In this document: positions 1 through 13,355 of the stretch, one piece after another
How positions within the stretch are numbered: the first letter of the stretch is position 1
Layout: each line of letters begins with the position of its first letter
Assembly: GCA_014529385.2 (NCBI GenBank)
Contig: CM043952.1
Location: 60,181,619 to 60,245,618 of the forward strand
From: Adiantum capillus-veneris
Lineage: Eukaryota > Streptophyta > Polypodiopsida > Polypodiales > Pteridaceae
DNA length: 64,000 nt
Direction: 5' to 3'
Made by a program: the position numbers and the translations under genes
The notes under the pieces: model-generated
Told to the model about the DNA's origin: nothing
Database searches by the model: none
What the model saw: only the letters and a program-made list of their open reading frames with translations

Positions 1-2160
1 AGAGGAACTATGTGCCATCCACATCAAAAGAAGGCAGCCAAGGTATAAGTAGAAAAGATACAAGCCCAAATTGAGGCTCGAGAGAGACAAAAACATATTA
101 AGGGCCAACAAGAGGCTAATCTTGGAGTTACATATGCATTTCAAGTTGAAACAAATGACAATTCTATAGACTCTAACCAGCCTCTATGATACCCAATTGA
201 GTTAAATAGCTTCTATGGTAAAGTACTCTATAATGCATTATTAAATAGGAGCTCATTGTATAACTTACTATCCTATAGAGTGTTATGCTAGCTAGGAAAA
301 CCGCCCTTATCCAAGAGCACCATTGAAGTCAAGGGTATGAATAAGAAGAAACTGTTGTCTTTAGAATCCTGCACACTTATGTTGTCTACGAAAATGAGAC
401 CGTGGTTCAAATAATTTTGGTCATTCTTGTTGGAACTATGGAGGGTTACATAAACTTAGGTTGCAAGTGGATGTTTGTAACTAAATGTACTATTGATTGG
501 AGGACCAAGAGTATCATAAACCAAAAACCAACTCTCAGCCCTACCACGTCAGGAACAACCTCTGAGCTATCACCTCTTGAGGGAACACATGATAAGGAAA
601 ATTCACAGATCAAAGAAGTTAAAACATCCTTGTATGTGGCACAAACCTCTTAAGATTCAACTTCCATGGCTAAGAAAGACAATGTTGCACCTAGGACTCA
701 ACATGATTTGAAAAAGGGTACATACAAAATGGTCCCAAAGGCTTGTTTAATAGTTCCTCCTAATTTTCAGTCTCATTCAAAAGAGAAACCTTGTAGGAAT
801 GTGTCCACCTGGCCTAATAAATGCAAGACTAGGTGGTGTTGAGTTCTTAAAAAACAATAAGAATCACAGGGCTAGTGGGACCAAAAATGTTGAAATCTGG
901 GTACCTAAATGTAAATTGTGTTCTTTTCTACCACCTACACAACCATGTGAGTCAAATACTATAACTCCAAAGCCAATTGAGGATCGTGGAAAGGGAAAGG
1001 TCACGGAGTACTCCACACCTGTTTCAGAGCTAGTTTGGGTTCCAAAGCCAAATCAATGCCATCACAAAATATGTGTTTCTTGTCCATTCTTGCTGCTTTG
1101 TTACTTTTTTTTTGCATTCATGCTTGCCTATTTCAAGAGTAATTGGTAACAAAGTATCTAATATACTTGCTTAGTATTTTGCTTTAGACTCAATATAATT
1201 TTACCTCATAGTCCCTTGTTTAGGTTTATTAATCAACAATTTTGAGTGAGCTAATTTAACCAAGGTAGAACATTAGAGATCTTCTTTTGATACGATAGGG
1301 AGATGCCTTCCTAATTCTTTGTAGTTATTTCAGGCTCTTAATTCAATATATCAAGCATTGTGTGTCGTGTGTCAGTGCTTGCTAGTGGGCTTAATCCCTC
1401 TTTCCCTTTATCTCGAGTATTATAGAGGAAGTTTTGCTATTGTAATGGGCCTGGGGAGGGCAATAGAGTCAAGATGACCCCCAAAAATACATGACTACAA
1501 ATCAATAAGCAACAAGGCCACTCGTTTTTTCTTTTTCAAAAGTCAACTAAGGCTCTATGTGGCAACAAAATCTATAGTGAAAGCACTTTAGGAGTTAATC
1601 AAAGGGAATCTAGAGTCAAGTGATGATTTCATGTGTGATTTTATTTACATAAAACAATTTTCTCTCATGATTAAACACTTCTAACTTGACTAGTAAGAAT
1701 TAGGAAGATTGATTATGGGATTAACAGTTGACCTGTATGCTTTATTGATAGTAAAACTAGCAAAGCTAGAGGGCCTTGATTTGTTGACCTTTATAAGTAC
1801 CACTAAGTAAAATCGTATATTTTTTTAATGTAAAATGCTCAAACACATTAATTTAATATATTGTCACCGATTACTCTTTATGCTTATTCACTGCATATAA
1901 GTTTTAATTATCCATGTTCCTAGGAGAATGTAGTTGCTGTGTTATTTTCTTGTTGATTTTGCATTGTTCAAATGAAGCTGAGGAGTCACAATATTGCATA
2001 GGACGTGTGTATTTTTGCTCAAATAAACATCTTGACTGTGAACATGTCCATGGGCGACTACTCTCATCAATATATTTACTATTGCTTATCATCCTTGGTA
2101 CTTTCTCCAGTCATAGAGCCATAGATTTTGGGGACAAATTCTACATCAAGGAGGGGGGCA
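1..2160 (+). mobile_element. G0: worn LTR-retrotransposon relic, internal part
   Basis: This stretch reads as the decayed inside of an LTR element on the + strand. A protease-like segment lies near 402-545, and the sequence ends in a purine run (GGAGGGGGGCA, 2150-2160) followed by a TG-starting LTR. No reverse transcriptase or integrase can be seen between 650 and 2100, so most coding DNA is lost or worn past recognition. The 5' end lies outside the window. It is old and heavily broken. The family is probably Ty3/gypsy from the protease-like motif, but this is weak. From about 1150 to 2100 I see only AT-rich DNA with short chance ORFs. Confidence 0.45.
402..653 (+). pseudogene. retropepsin-like fragment of G0
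   Basis: The 83-codon frame contains GYINLGCKWM followed by TIDWRTKSI. This has the spacing of the C-terminal half of plant Ty3/gypsy proteases, where ILGxxWL is followed by an IDxxxKxI strand. About 130 bases upstream the DNA also suggests an ALxxxxSSxNLxS-like active-site region. The identification is by motif only and the fragment is not functional. Confidence 0.4.
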
Positions 2161-2680
<520 letters not shown>

Positions 2681-2779
2681 AGGTTAGTGACACATTGTCT
2701 GCATCTATTGAGCTTGTTTGCAACAAGGTTGTGTTTTTTCAGCCTTTGTGGCTTGCACATGGTGCATAGCAAGACCACG

Positions 2780-3213
2780 TGTAATTGACAGTTTCTTCGC
2801 ATACACCTTGCCCTTGTACCTATTTATGGTTATCGCAAGCCATATGCAAATTAGTAAGCACAAACAAAAAAAAGGTAAGCCATTTTTGAAGTGCGTTTGC
2901 GTTCTTAGGTTTAAAAACATAAAACGGACTTCAAAAAATTCCTGCACTTTGCATTTGTGCTTATTGCTTCGCATATCGCTAACTCTTGTACCTATTGGTG
3001 GTTACGACAAGTAGCATGCAAAGCAGCAAACACAAACGGTAAGAGGACAATCCATTTCTGAAGTTTGTTTACATTTTTAAACATAAAAAGCACAAACAGT
3101 CTCCAAAAATGGATTGCCCTCTTACCATTGTGCTTGCTACTGTGCATACCACTTGTCATAACCATCAATAGGCAAGTGGATAATCCATAAGCAAAGTGGA
3201 AAGCACAAGGCAC
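2780..3213. repeat. Foldback array: inverted-repeat modules a-c
   Basis: Modules of about 120-140 bases occur in both orientations. The sequence from about 2947 to 3070 is the imperfect reverse complement of 3088-3213: CAATCCATTT near 3050 pairs with AAATGGATTG near 3110, and the flanking AAGCACAA/TTGTGCTT and CCTATTGG/CCATCAATAGG blocks pair in order. A third, more diverged module lies at 2780-2900. The modules share a core of the form CTTGTACCTATTxATGGTT. This fits a foldback transposon or hairpin satellite; there is no coding capacity. Confidence 0.7.
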
Positions 3214-3258
3214 ACGTTCTGAACTCCATTTGTGTTTTTAGAGTAAAAACCACATATA

Positions 3259-3399
3259 GACTTTAGAAACGTCTTTTTCACTTGCCATTTGTGCTTGCCG
3301 CTTCACACACAGCTTGCTCTTGTGCTTGTTGATGGTTGCAACAAGCCGTGTGAAAAGCAACAAGCACAAACGGCAAGAGGACAAGCCATTTCTAAAGTC
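3259..3399. repeat. Inverted repeat module d (51-base arms)
   Basis: The left arm (3259-3309, starting GACTTTAGAAA) and right arm (3349-3399, ending TTTCTAAAGTC) are imperfect reverse complements around a loop of about 40 bases. The arms share the AAGCACAAA-GGCAAG core with the modules to the left, so this is another member of the same family. Confidence 0.75.
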
Positions 3400-3419
3400 C
3401 ATTTTCTTTTTTTTCAAAA

Positions 3420-4060
3420 CCTAAATTTAAACTTAAAGCTTACATCCGTTTTCTTTTTTACCCAAAACTTAAATCCAAACATAAACTTAAACCATAAACT
3501 CAAAAGCTAAACCTAAACTCAAACCTTAAACCTAAACCTATACTTAAACCTTAAACTTAAATTTAAATCCACGATTAAACCTAAAGCCAACACCCAAATC
3601 TAAACTTAAAATTAAATCTAGATCTAAAATTTAAACATAAACCCAAAACATAAGTTTAAACCTAAAATTTAAATCTAAATTAAACCCAAACTCTAGATCT
3701 AAACATAAACCTAACCCTTAAACTTAAATCTAAATCCAAACCTTATTTAAAAAATCCAAACTCTAACTCAAAACTTAAACCTAAACTTAAATCTTAAATC
3801 TAAATTTAAACCAGAAATTTAAATCTGAATCTAAACTTGAACCTTAAACCTAAACTTAATCCCAACCCTAAATTTAAACTCAAACCGAAAACTAAACCTA
3901 AACTTAAGATTTAAATCTAAACCCAAAGTTTCAATTTAAACCAAAACCTTAAATCTAAACCCTAAATCTAAACCTAAACCTAAAGCTTAAACCAATTTCT
4001 AAACCCAAGTCCTAAATCTAACCTTAAATTTAAATTTAAACTAACTAAAACTTATAATTT
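3420..4060. repeat. Degenerate telomere-like hexamer array
   Basis: About 640 bases are built from variants of CCTAAA, CTTAAA and TCTAAA, with short runs such as AACCTAAACCTAAA. The period is mostly six, so it differs from the standard plant heptamer CCCTAAA, of which only isolated copies appear. It starts right after foldback module d and fades into AT-rich DNA near 4060. It may be an old interstitial telomeric tract or an unrelated A-rich minisatellite. Confidence 0.7.
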
Positions 4061-4438
4061 GAACTTAACTCAAGATCTAAACTTAAATTCATAATTTAAA
4101 ATTTATTTTAACCTATAAATATAAATATAAAATTATTATTTAAATTAAAATCTAACATATATAAACTTTAGATTTAAATTAAATAACACAAACCCATAAA
4201 ATAAATCTATATCTTAGTATTTTAGATTTAAATTAGAACTTTAATCTACATTGATAACTAAAATATACATAATTATTAGATTCATTAGCAATTTTTTTAA
4301 AAAAATTATTGGCATTTTAATTAATTTCACTAATTTAATAATTAATTGATAAAATTTATCTTGCAAAAAATTTGATTTCTTATGTGTATGCAAATATTTC
4401 TCTTATGTGTATGCAAATATTTCTTTTTGTGTGTGTAC

Positions 4439-4441
<3 letters not shown>
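4061..4441. other. AT-rich DNA with a 24-base tandem duplication
   Basis: No gene is visible. The sequence is very AT-rich. At about 4379-4426 a 24-base unit containing TATGTGTATGCAAATATTTC occurs twice in tandem just before the GA tract. Confidence 0.7.
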
Positions 4442-4523
<82 letters not shown>

Positions 4524-4524
4524 G
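4442..4524. repeat. (GA)n microsatellite
   Basis: A nearly pure GA run, with a GGGA interruption close to its right end. Confidence 0.95.
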
Positions 4525-5172
4525 TGATGCTTACCTGTAACAAGTTCAAAAAAAGAGAAGCTCTATTTCTGGTCGTAAATAGCTCAAAATGAGCTGTCGT
4601 ATTGATTTACATATTTCTTTTGTCCTTAAGTAGCATCAATATCACAATAGGTATTAATGTCAATAAGCACATCAATCTCATAGTTGGTATTTGTGACATG
4701 CATATCGATGCTAATATCGAGGTTATGAATATTGCTGAAAACAACACACGCTTAGCCTCGATATGCTGAAGAGCCTCTAGTAGTGTCTGGTCAAATTGAG
4801 GCCTCCATGAATACTTTAAGAAGCAAAGTAGGCTCTAGCATATTGTTGTGTCCAAATGAGCCGCTCTCTATCTATTCCCTTCATTTTTTAGCTGTTACAT
4901 TTTTCAATGGTTGTTACCACTCATGTATGTATACACTATGTGGGATTCAACCACATGTCATCTTTAACTTTTCTAAGTTTTCTTTACATTTAAATGTTCA
5001 TAATTCACATAGCTCTGTCCCTAATTCTCTCACCAAGCTTAGTCAAAATTTGAAGAAAATAATGTTCTCTAAACCAAGTTATGTGACTTAGAGGAGAATT
5101 GGTGATAAGAGTTGAGTTTTATTGGGTACACAAAATGCATGTCTACCCATTGATTAAGTTCTATTACCATAA
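4525..5172. other. Unassigned DNA
   Basis: I see no gene or recognised repeat. A frame at 4783-5091 has no motif and looks like chance. The stretch forms the left flank of copia A. Confidence 0.5.
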
Positions 5173-6385
5173 TGTGGTAGTGATGTGTGTGAGCACACTT
5201 AGGACCACCGCGTCACTTTTTCTCTCCCTAGGAGGGTTTTCCTCTGTGCATTGTATATACGCCCATCACTCAAGTGTTATCTTATCTTTCTATTTAACAC
5301 ACTAAGCAATATACTCTCTGTTGTCTACCTTGAGCTTCTTCATCTTCTCCAAGCTGTGTGTGCGTCCCTGCAACGGCTCTTCAAACAATTGGCATCAAAG
5401 TAGGTCACGTCCTCCTAGTACTATCACCAACACCCTCCACTCACATTTCTAGCGAGTGTCAGCAAGTTGACCAATACTTTAAGAAAGCTTGCAGAGCTTG
5501 GTGTGCTTAGATTTTTTTGTTCAAACTCATTTTGGCCTCCATTTTTGTTACAAGAAGTAATATGCGTGCAATCTCATCTTTTGTGAAAAATTTTTGTCAG
5601 TGCAATTTTCTGTAGAAAAGTTCCTTATAGTCCTCTTTGGGTTGTGGCATATAGCATGTGTTAGTCCTGCTTTGTATTTTCTCTTTGACGACAGGTTTTT
5701 ACATCAAGAATAGTCACTCGCCATGGCTAACAAAAACCCAAATGTTCTCAAAATATTTGTTGTTGAGGATAAATAGGATGGGGAGAATTACCCAATGTGG
5801 GATTTTATATGATGACATGTGTTCTTGTTTCAAAGGAAACATGGAATGTTGTGTAGGGCATTGATGTGTGTCCACCTACTATAGATGCATTCTCTATTGA
5901 GGATGTTGAAGGTTCTAGCAGATCTATTGCTGCTAGAGTTATTTTGCCTACAATTGAGAAATCTCATTGGGATGTTAGAGATGCGTAAGCTCATGCATTG
6001 ATTGCATTATCTTTGACTCCTCCCACTTGCTCAACAAAATCAACAAAACAGGATTGGGACACTTTGACAAGTTGTTTTGCAAGTCACAATGAGGAAAAAA
6101 TTGCATTGCTTCATAAAGAGATGGAGTTTGAGATTATAGAGGAGGAAGACAATATGGACATTTTTCTTGCTACAATATCAATGAGAAACTCATTCTATAG
6201 GTGAAGTCATTTTTTATGATTCACTTATACAAACTGTTCTAAATGCATTGCTAGACTCTTACAAGAGTTTTGCTAGTACCTGGAGACTTATGACCCAAGG
6301 AATCCCTCAAGCTATAAAGTTTGATACATTATGTACATTGCTAATATTACAAGAGTCACTTTCAAGAAAGAACATGGCTAATTAA
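5173..6385 (+). mobile_element. Copia A: 5' part of a Ty1/copia element
   Basis: The 5' LTR is 5173-5387 (TGTGGTAG...TCAAACA, 215 bases), with a primer site TTGGCATCAAAGTAGG at 5389-5404. Both match copia B by eye at roughly 80 percent. Downstream, gag-like sequence at about 5720-6380 follows copia B 9570-10215 block by block (for example GATGGGGA.AA.TACCC.ATGTGGG and the end GAGTCACTTTCWAGAAA). It then stops and repeat X1 begins. The copy is broken, with many small changes and no pol in place, and looks older than copia B. Confidence 0.8.
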
Positions 6386-6389
6386 AAAT

Positions 6390-8080
6390 ATAAAGACCCT
6401 AGTATCTCCCCAAAACCATTCCAACATCCTCCCTTTGTCACTCTCCTTTGTGCTTTGCCTCATACACATAGGATTGATCTCATATCATCCCTGATATCAT
6501 ATATTGGAGTTGGTGAGCTTTTCCCTCTCTTTGATGTAGGTAGACACGTCTTCTCAAGCTGGCTATCCCCTCGCTATCAAATCTCTCTCTAGCTACTCTT
6601 GTAGGGCAAGCTTCACAGGTTGACCCACTTAATCATGGAAAGCACTCTCCCTTTGGCTTGTCATACTCTCTTTGATTCATAGCTTTATCATGTTAAAATC
6701 TTGAGTGGAAATATTCCTTTTCTCAATCTTGTTTTGAATCATGCTCCCTTTCAAAATCAATATGCACTAGGCAACTTCAATCCCCTCTTGAGTACTTGCA
6801 ATGGCAACCGCACCACTCCCCCCTGGGCATTCTCCTCTTGAGAGCAAGCTATGATCCTTCTTTCTCCTTGGCTGCTCCACCATTCCCAGTACACAAGGTG
6901 ACCCTCCCTTGTCTCTTTTGAGCTGCCTTCCCGAGTTATTTGACTACAAGTTCTAACACCCTCTCTATATCTTGTCAGGTTTCTCTCTTCCTCTCTCTCA
7001 ACATGAGCTCATTATCTTCCCGTCTCGCTTTGAAAGACCTTCAATCCCCCCATCTATCAAGCATGGCCTACATGTTGCACCTTCTAGTGTTTCTCGAATT
7101 CCCCTTCTTGATAGCTTCTCTCTACCCTATACTTCAAGGCCCTTGAAGTGCTCTGAATTGGCCCACTCTCAACTCGTGATCCACCTTCTTGTGGCACTCT
7201 GAGAAATTCCTTTTTTCACCTAAGAGCTTCTCCTTGTTGGCCGGTTGAGTGCTCCTCCCCTCTTTCCTTTGGCTTGTAATTCTCTTGATGAAAACAAGCA
7301 TGGCCACCTCTCCTGCTGCCCATCCTCATCCGCCTTCCCCTTCTCATATTTGGCACCCCTTCCTTCCACTCCACATGCAACCCATGTTGTTCATCAATGT
7401 AGGCAATGGAAAATCATTTTAATTTCCTCTTGATATAGTTAAACAAGTGTTGATTTCCACCATAAACGTCAAATTTATTTTAGCTTAACCCCAAGTCACT
7501 AAGATACCTCCCATATGGAGTGCCACACATCACTATCTTCTCATATAAAACTTCAACCTACTTGACACTTATAGATTCAATATCACCTCGTTCAAGTGAT
7601 TATGACCCGAGCTTAACCCCAAGTCACTTAGATACCTCCCATATGGAGTGCCATACATCACTATCTTCTCATATAAAACTTCAACCTACTTGACACTTAT
7701 AGATTCAATATCACCTCGTTCAAGTGATTATGACCCGAGAATTCATGAGCTACCTCTCCTTGCTGCTCCACCATGTTTTGTGTCAAGCATCCAATCTCTT
7801 AGGATAGCTATCTTATAGCTTACATTTGACCACCTTATTGGATGGTGGCTACTTGATCTTCATGTTTGCCTTAATGGCCAAAGGTTGTCCTACATGATGG
7901 TCAACTTTAAGATTCAAAATGTGGTGATCTTAGAGCGGATCAACCCCAATGAGCTCAACTTATGAAGCTTCCACGCAGATACATATCAAACATGCTTTAG
8001 TACTTGCATAAATGGTCGATCATAGAATTTCCCGGCTCTTGGATGCACTGGGGCCAAGAACAAAGTGGGAAGCATCATCA
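6390..8080 (+). repeat. Dispersed repeat X, copy 1
   Basis: From GACCCTAGTAT(C/T)TCCCC onward this stretch matches 35338-36585 over most of its length (shared blocks include CTTTGCCTCATACACA, CCAATCTCTTAGGATAG and GTCAACTxTAAGxTTCAA). It is non-coding and pyrimidine-rich. Its left edge meets copia gag; the other copy's right edge meets copia integrase. The right end is approximate. It may be a non-autonomous element or a non-coding block carried inside a rearranged copia family. Confidence 0.65.
7482..7737 (+). repeat. 128-bp tandem duplication inside X1
   Basis: 7482-7609 and 7610-7737 are nearly identical, with only a couple of base differences seen. Copy X2 has only one unit here, so the duplication arose in this copy. 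Confidence 0.9.
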
Positions 8081-9017
<937 letters not shown>

Positions 9018-9025
9018 ACCATATA

Positions 9026-9240
9026 CATGTGGTAGTGATGTGTTTGAACACACTAGGACCGCCGGGGCATTTTTTCCCTCTTTAGGAGGTTTTTCCCCCC
9101 GTGCATTGTATATACGCCCATCACTCTAGGGCTATCTATCTTTCCATTGCACACTAAGTAACACACTCTCTATTGTGTGCCTTGAGCTTCCTTCGTCTTC
9201 TCCAAGCTGTGTGCGTTTCTCTCCAACTCTAATTCCAACA
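9026..9240 (+). repeat. Copia B 5' LTR
   Basis: It runs from TGTGGTAGTGATG to TTCCAACA, 215 bases, the same length as the copia A LTR. Both ends are set by where similarity between the two copies starts and by the primer site that follows. Confidence 0.85.
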
Positions 9241-9241
9241 T

Positions 9242-9257
9242 TTGGTATCAAAGCAGG
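9242..9257 (+). other. Copia B primer binding site
   Basis: TTGGTATCAAAGCAGG starts one base after the LTR. It resembles the complement of the plant initiator-Met tRNA 3' end (TGGTATCAGAGC...), the usual primer for copia elements. Confidence 0.85.
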
Positions 9258-9569
9258 TTGCATCCTCCCGGGCTTAGTCGCCAGCTGCTCCAGTACACAC
9301 CTGCTCACTTTCTATGATCTTAGTGAGCTTTGGCGAGCGTTCGCAGGTTGCAGCTCATATTTCTGAATTGGGCTCATTTCGGCCTCCGTTTCCACTACAA
9401 GTAGTACTACACAAGCTATTTCGTCATTTTGTGTAGAATTTTTGTCAGTGCCGTTTTCTGCATGACAGGTGCCTTATAGTCTTCTACGGTTTGTGCTATA
9501 AAGCACGTGTTGTTCCCGCTCCGTTTCTCCTATTTTCGGGTAGTTTTCACATCAGGTGCAGCATTTACC

Positions 9570-12500
9570 ATGGTGGCTGACAACAACAACATAGATGTGT
9601 TCAAGATGTTTGCTGCTGAGGACAGGTTGGATGGGGACAACTACCCTATGTGGGCTTATATGATGCAACATGTTCTTGTGTCAAAGGGCATCTGGAACAT
9701 TGTGCAGGGCATTGATGTACGTCCTGGTTCTGAGGATGTAGGCGATGTTGAGGATGTTGCAGGTCTTGCTGCAAGGATTGCTGTTGTTAGAGTTGTTTTG
9801 CCTACGACAGAACAAGCTCGTTGGGATGTAAAGGATGCGCAGGCTCATGCATTGATTGCGTGTTCTGTGAAGCGCATTATTATTCCTCACATCCGTTTAG
9901 CAAAATCTGCAAAACAGGCTTGGGATATTCTAGCAGGTCTTTATGCAAGCCGCAATGAGGCTAAAATTGCTTTGCTGCGTAAAGAGCTGGAGTCAAAGAT
10001 TATGCATGAGAAAGATGATATGGACACTTTCCTTGCTAGTGTCAAGGATATCAATGAGCAACTTATTTTTGTAGGTGAAGTCATTTCATACAGTTCCCTT
10101 GTAGACTGTTCTTGATGCCTTACCAGATTCCTACCAGACTTTTGCTAGGAAATCCTGAAGATGTCAAGTTTGATGCATTATGCACATTGCTGTTGCAAGA
10201 GTCACTTTCTAGAAAAAAGAGGACTAGGCAGCGTGCAGTTGAACAGGCTTTTATTGCTTCTCAAAGAAAGGGTGGTAACAGTAATGCAGCCACTTCTTAT
10301 GGTTCTGCTGCGAGTGGCAAAAATTATGTTCCTAATGCTTCTACTGGAAGCAATTCGTATGGAAATTCTGGTGATAAGGGCAAAAAGAAGGTACGTTGCC
10401 ATTATTGTAAAGCTAATGATCACTTGATCAATTCGTGCCCTAAGTTGAAGGCCAAAGAGGCTAAGAAGAAAGAGGGTGGTTCCACTGCAAATGCTGGTTC
10501 CACTACAAATGCAGCCATTGTTGAGTCTTCTGTGAAAGGAGACTGTGTTGCTGATGTTGATGCAGAATGGGCTTTTCGCACAGAGTGCACTTACAATCTT
10601 GCTGTCCATGATGCATGCTTGTCAGTTGTTGCTGTAGATTCACATGTGTGGTATTTCGACAGTGGTGCTACAAAGCACATTACCTCGCATCATGAATTGT
10701 TTACCTCTCTCAAGTCTGTCCCTCATGGGAATTTAGTCAGTTGTGACAACAACGCCTCTTATCCAGTTCAGGGAGTTGGAAAGATTGTGCTCACTGCTGC
10801 TAATGGCAGCTCCTTCACACTTGTTGATGCACTTTATGTACCTGGGATCAAGAAGAATCTCTTGTCTGTATCCGCACTTGCTAGAATCGGACTTGTAGTC
10901 AAATTTGTGGATGACAAATGTACAGTTCATGATCTGAGTTTTGGTGATAAAATTGTTGCATCTGGGCTTTTGTGCCATGGGCTATATAAGCTCACTTTAT
11001 ATGACAAGTGCGGACAAAATTTTGCAAATGCTGGTGCAGATTCAAGGGCTATTTCAGATGCAAAAATTTGGTATGCACGTTTTGGTCATCTAAATTTTTC
11101 CATTTTGCTGCGTTTGCAAAAATCTGATATGGTTGCTTCTTTGCCGCCTCTTGAAGCACTTGTCAAACATGTTTGTGAAGGCTGTATTTTGGGTAAGATG
11201 CAGCGTTCTAAATTTCCAAAGGATGGTTGAGTTCGTGCCACATGCATGTTGCAACTTGTGCATAGTGATGTTTTTGGGCCCATGCAAACTCCGTCCTTGG
11301 GCAATTACCTGTACTTCGTGACTTTTATTGATGATTACTCCAGGCATGCATGGGTATTTCCGCTTAAAGCGAAGTCCGAAGTTTTTATGTGCTTCAAACA
11401 CTTTCTGGCTATGGATGAAAATGTCTGGAAATGTACTATGGGCACCCTCCGTTCCGATCGAGGGGGGGAGTATGTGTCTCATGAATTTAATGCATTTTTG
11501 TCTAGTCGTGGGATAAAACACCAATATACAGTGCCTTATACACCTCAGCAAAATGGTGTTGCTGAGAGGACAAACAAGTCACTTACGGAAATGGCACGAT
11601 GTATGGTCAAAAGTCAAGCTTTGCCGCATTCTTTTTGGCTTGAGGCCATCATGTGCCACTTATGTACTTAACAGGTGTCCTACGAAAGATTTGCAGTCTA
11701 TTACTCCATATGAAGCATGGCATGATAGAAAGCCTTCTATTGAGCACATGCGTGTTTTTGTCTGTTTGGCATATGCTTTGGTGCCACAAGTGCAGCGCAG
11801 AAAACTGGATGATAAGGCTGTCAAATGTATTTTTGTTGGTTATAGTGCTGAAAGCAAAGGTTACAGGTTGTATCATCCACAAACAAAACGTATTCTGGTT
11901 TCACGAGATGTAGTGTTTGTGGAAGATTCTGTTCAGCCCTTGCTGTCATGTACTAGAGACAATAATGTAAGCTCACAGGACATTTATGACACTTTGTTGC
12001 GTCTTTTCAGTGGTGGAAATACGAATGTAAGTTCCAATGAGGTAAATGTACAGCCTATGGGGGTTTCTGAAAATGTTTTAGATCAGCCTATTACTGATGA
12101 TGTACATGATGTACTTGATGAGGAAAGGGCTGAAAATGAGCAGGCTAGAGGTATGCCAAAATGGCTGGTGCACACTTTGTGTGACAGTAAATTGGATGCA
12201 CCTTTATCTAGTCGTACTCGTTCAGGCTCTCGCCATGCATCTTATGCATCAGATTGTTATGCTTTGGCTGTGTCTAGCTTACATGATGTTGAGGAGCCTC
12301 TGTCTTTTGATGAAGAACAAATTTTCAAAAAATTCGATGGCTGCCATGCAATCAGAATATGATGCACTTATAGAAAATGACACATGGAGTTTATGTGATT
12401 TGCTTCCTGGCAAAAAGGCCATTGGTATGAAGTGGGTTTACAAGTTGAAACGCAAGCCGGATGGTGAGATTGATCGCCATAAGGCTCGACTTGTTGCAAA

Positions 12501-12880
12501 AGGTTATGCACAGCAAAAAGGCATAGATTATGAAGAGACTTTTGCTCCCACTTGTTGTATGACTACTGTGCGTTTTCTATGTGCATTGCCAGCTCATTTT
12601 GGTTGGGATGTACATCAATCATACATTGTTACTGCTTTCTTGAATGGTGACATATTTGAGGAAGTTTATGTACCGCAGCCTCGTGGGTTTGTCATAAAAG
12701 GACAAGAGGACAAAGTGTGCAGATGTAAGAAGGCTTTGTATGGGTTGAAGCAATCTCCTCGTGCTTGGTATGAGAAAGCTGACACTCATTTGGTTAAACG
12801 AGGCTTTCGTAATAGTCCAACAGAAAGCCCACTGTATGTAAAGCCTGAGGGTGATGTACTTCTCATTGTGGTTATTTATG
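9570..12880 (+). pseudogene. Copia B gag-pol fossil
   Basis: Domains run in Ty1/copia order. Gag: about 9570-10380, with LDGDNYPMWAYMM. Zinc knuckle: CHYCKANDHLINSC (CX2CX4HX4C) near 10400. Protease: WYFDSGATKHIT near 10650. Integrase: a GHLNF...CEGCILGK zinc-binding end near 11085-11200 and core marks SDVFGPM, FIDDYSRHAWVF, SDRGGEY and PQQNGVAERTN at 11260-11570. Reverse transcriptase: WVYKLKRKPDGEIDRHKARLVAKGY from about 12430, GLKQSPRAWYEK near 12750, ending before the YVDD box. It is a fossil spread over several frames. No host function is implied. Confidence 0.9.
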
Positions 12881-13347
12881 TCCGTAAGGTTTCCAGTTTT
12901 CGAAACCTTAAAGATTGTACAAAGCTTGCAAAATTTAATGGAAAACCACTATTGAAGGATTCAAACACTGCTAATTTTGGTATCATAAGCAGAGCTTTAC
13001 TATGTTTAGTAATTTTCAGAATCTGAATCCGATAAAAACAAGAAAAGTTACAGACCCTGGAAGATTACAATAAGAATTCAATTAGTAATAAAAAATTGGA
13101 TGGTTTCAGTATTAATCATTAACAAAGACTTTTTACACTAAGGTTCTAGAATTAGCTAGAAATTCCAATTTTCATCATTAGGATCTACATAAATCAACCA
13201 AAGTAAATTCTGGAAGGTATGGGGGGAGTATGGAAGCTGGGGGAACCTGCCAAGGACAGAGATAGCAGAAGATAGAGCAAAATGCAAGCTGGGGGGCTGC
13301 TTGGAGTGTGGAAACCTGTCATAAGCTGCCCGGTGCCCAGAAAAAGC

Positions 13348-13355
13348 TATAAAAG
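13348..13355 (+). promoter_or_regulatory. TATA box of G1 5' LTR
   Basis: TATAAAAG lies about 465 bases into the LTR and is kept at the same place in the 3' LTR (about 21842-21849). It is followed by ACCCCTTCTC and a CT-rich stretch, the likely retroviral transcription start region. Confidence 0.7.

Larger units (their letters stand above)
9026..12882 (+). mobile_element. Copia B: Ty1/copia element, 3' part lost
   Basis: The order 5' LTR, primer site, gag, protease, integrase, reverse transcriptase is that of Ty1/copia. Coding similarity ends inside the reverse transcriptase, where G1 begins at 12883. The expected remainder (rest of RT, RNase H, 3' LTR) is not found at the right end of G1. 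It is broken, with a handful of breaks in addition to the G1 insertion, but is the best preserved copia here. Confidence 0.9.

Noticed and set aside
3420-4060. True chromosome end
   Set aside because: Repeats are degenerate, mostly six-base, and flanked by ordinary sequence on both sides.
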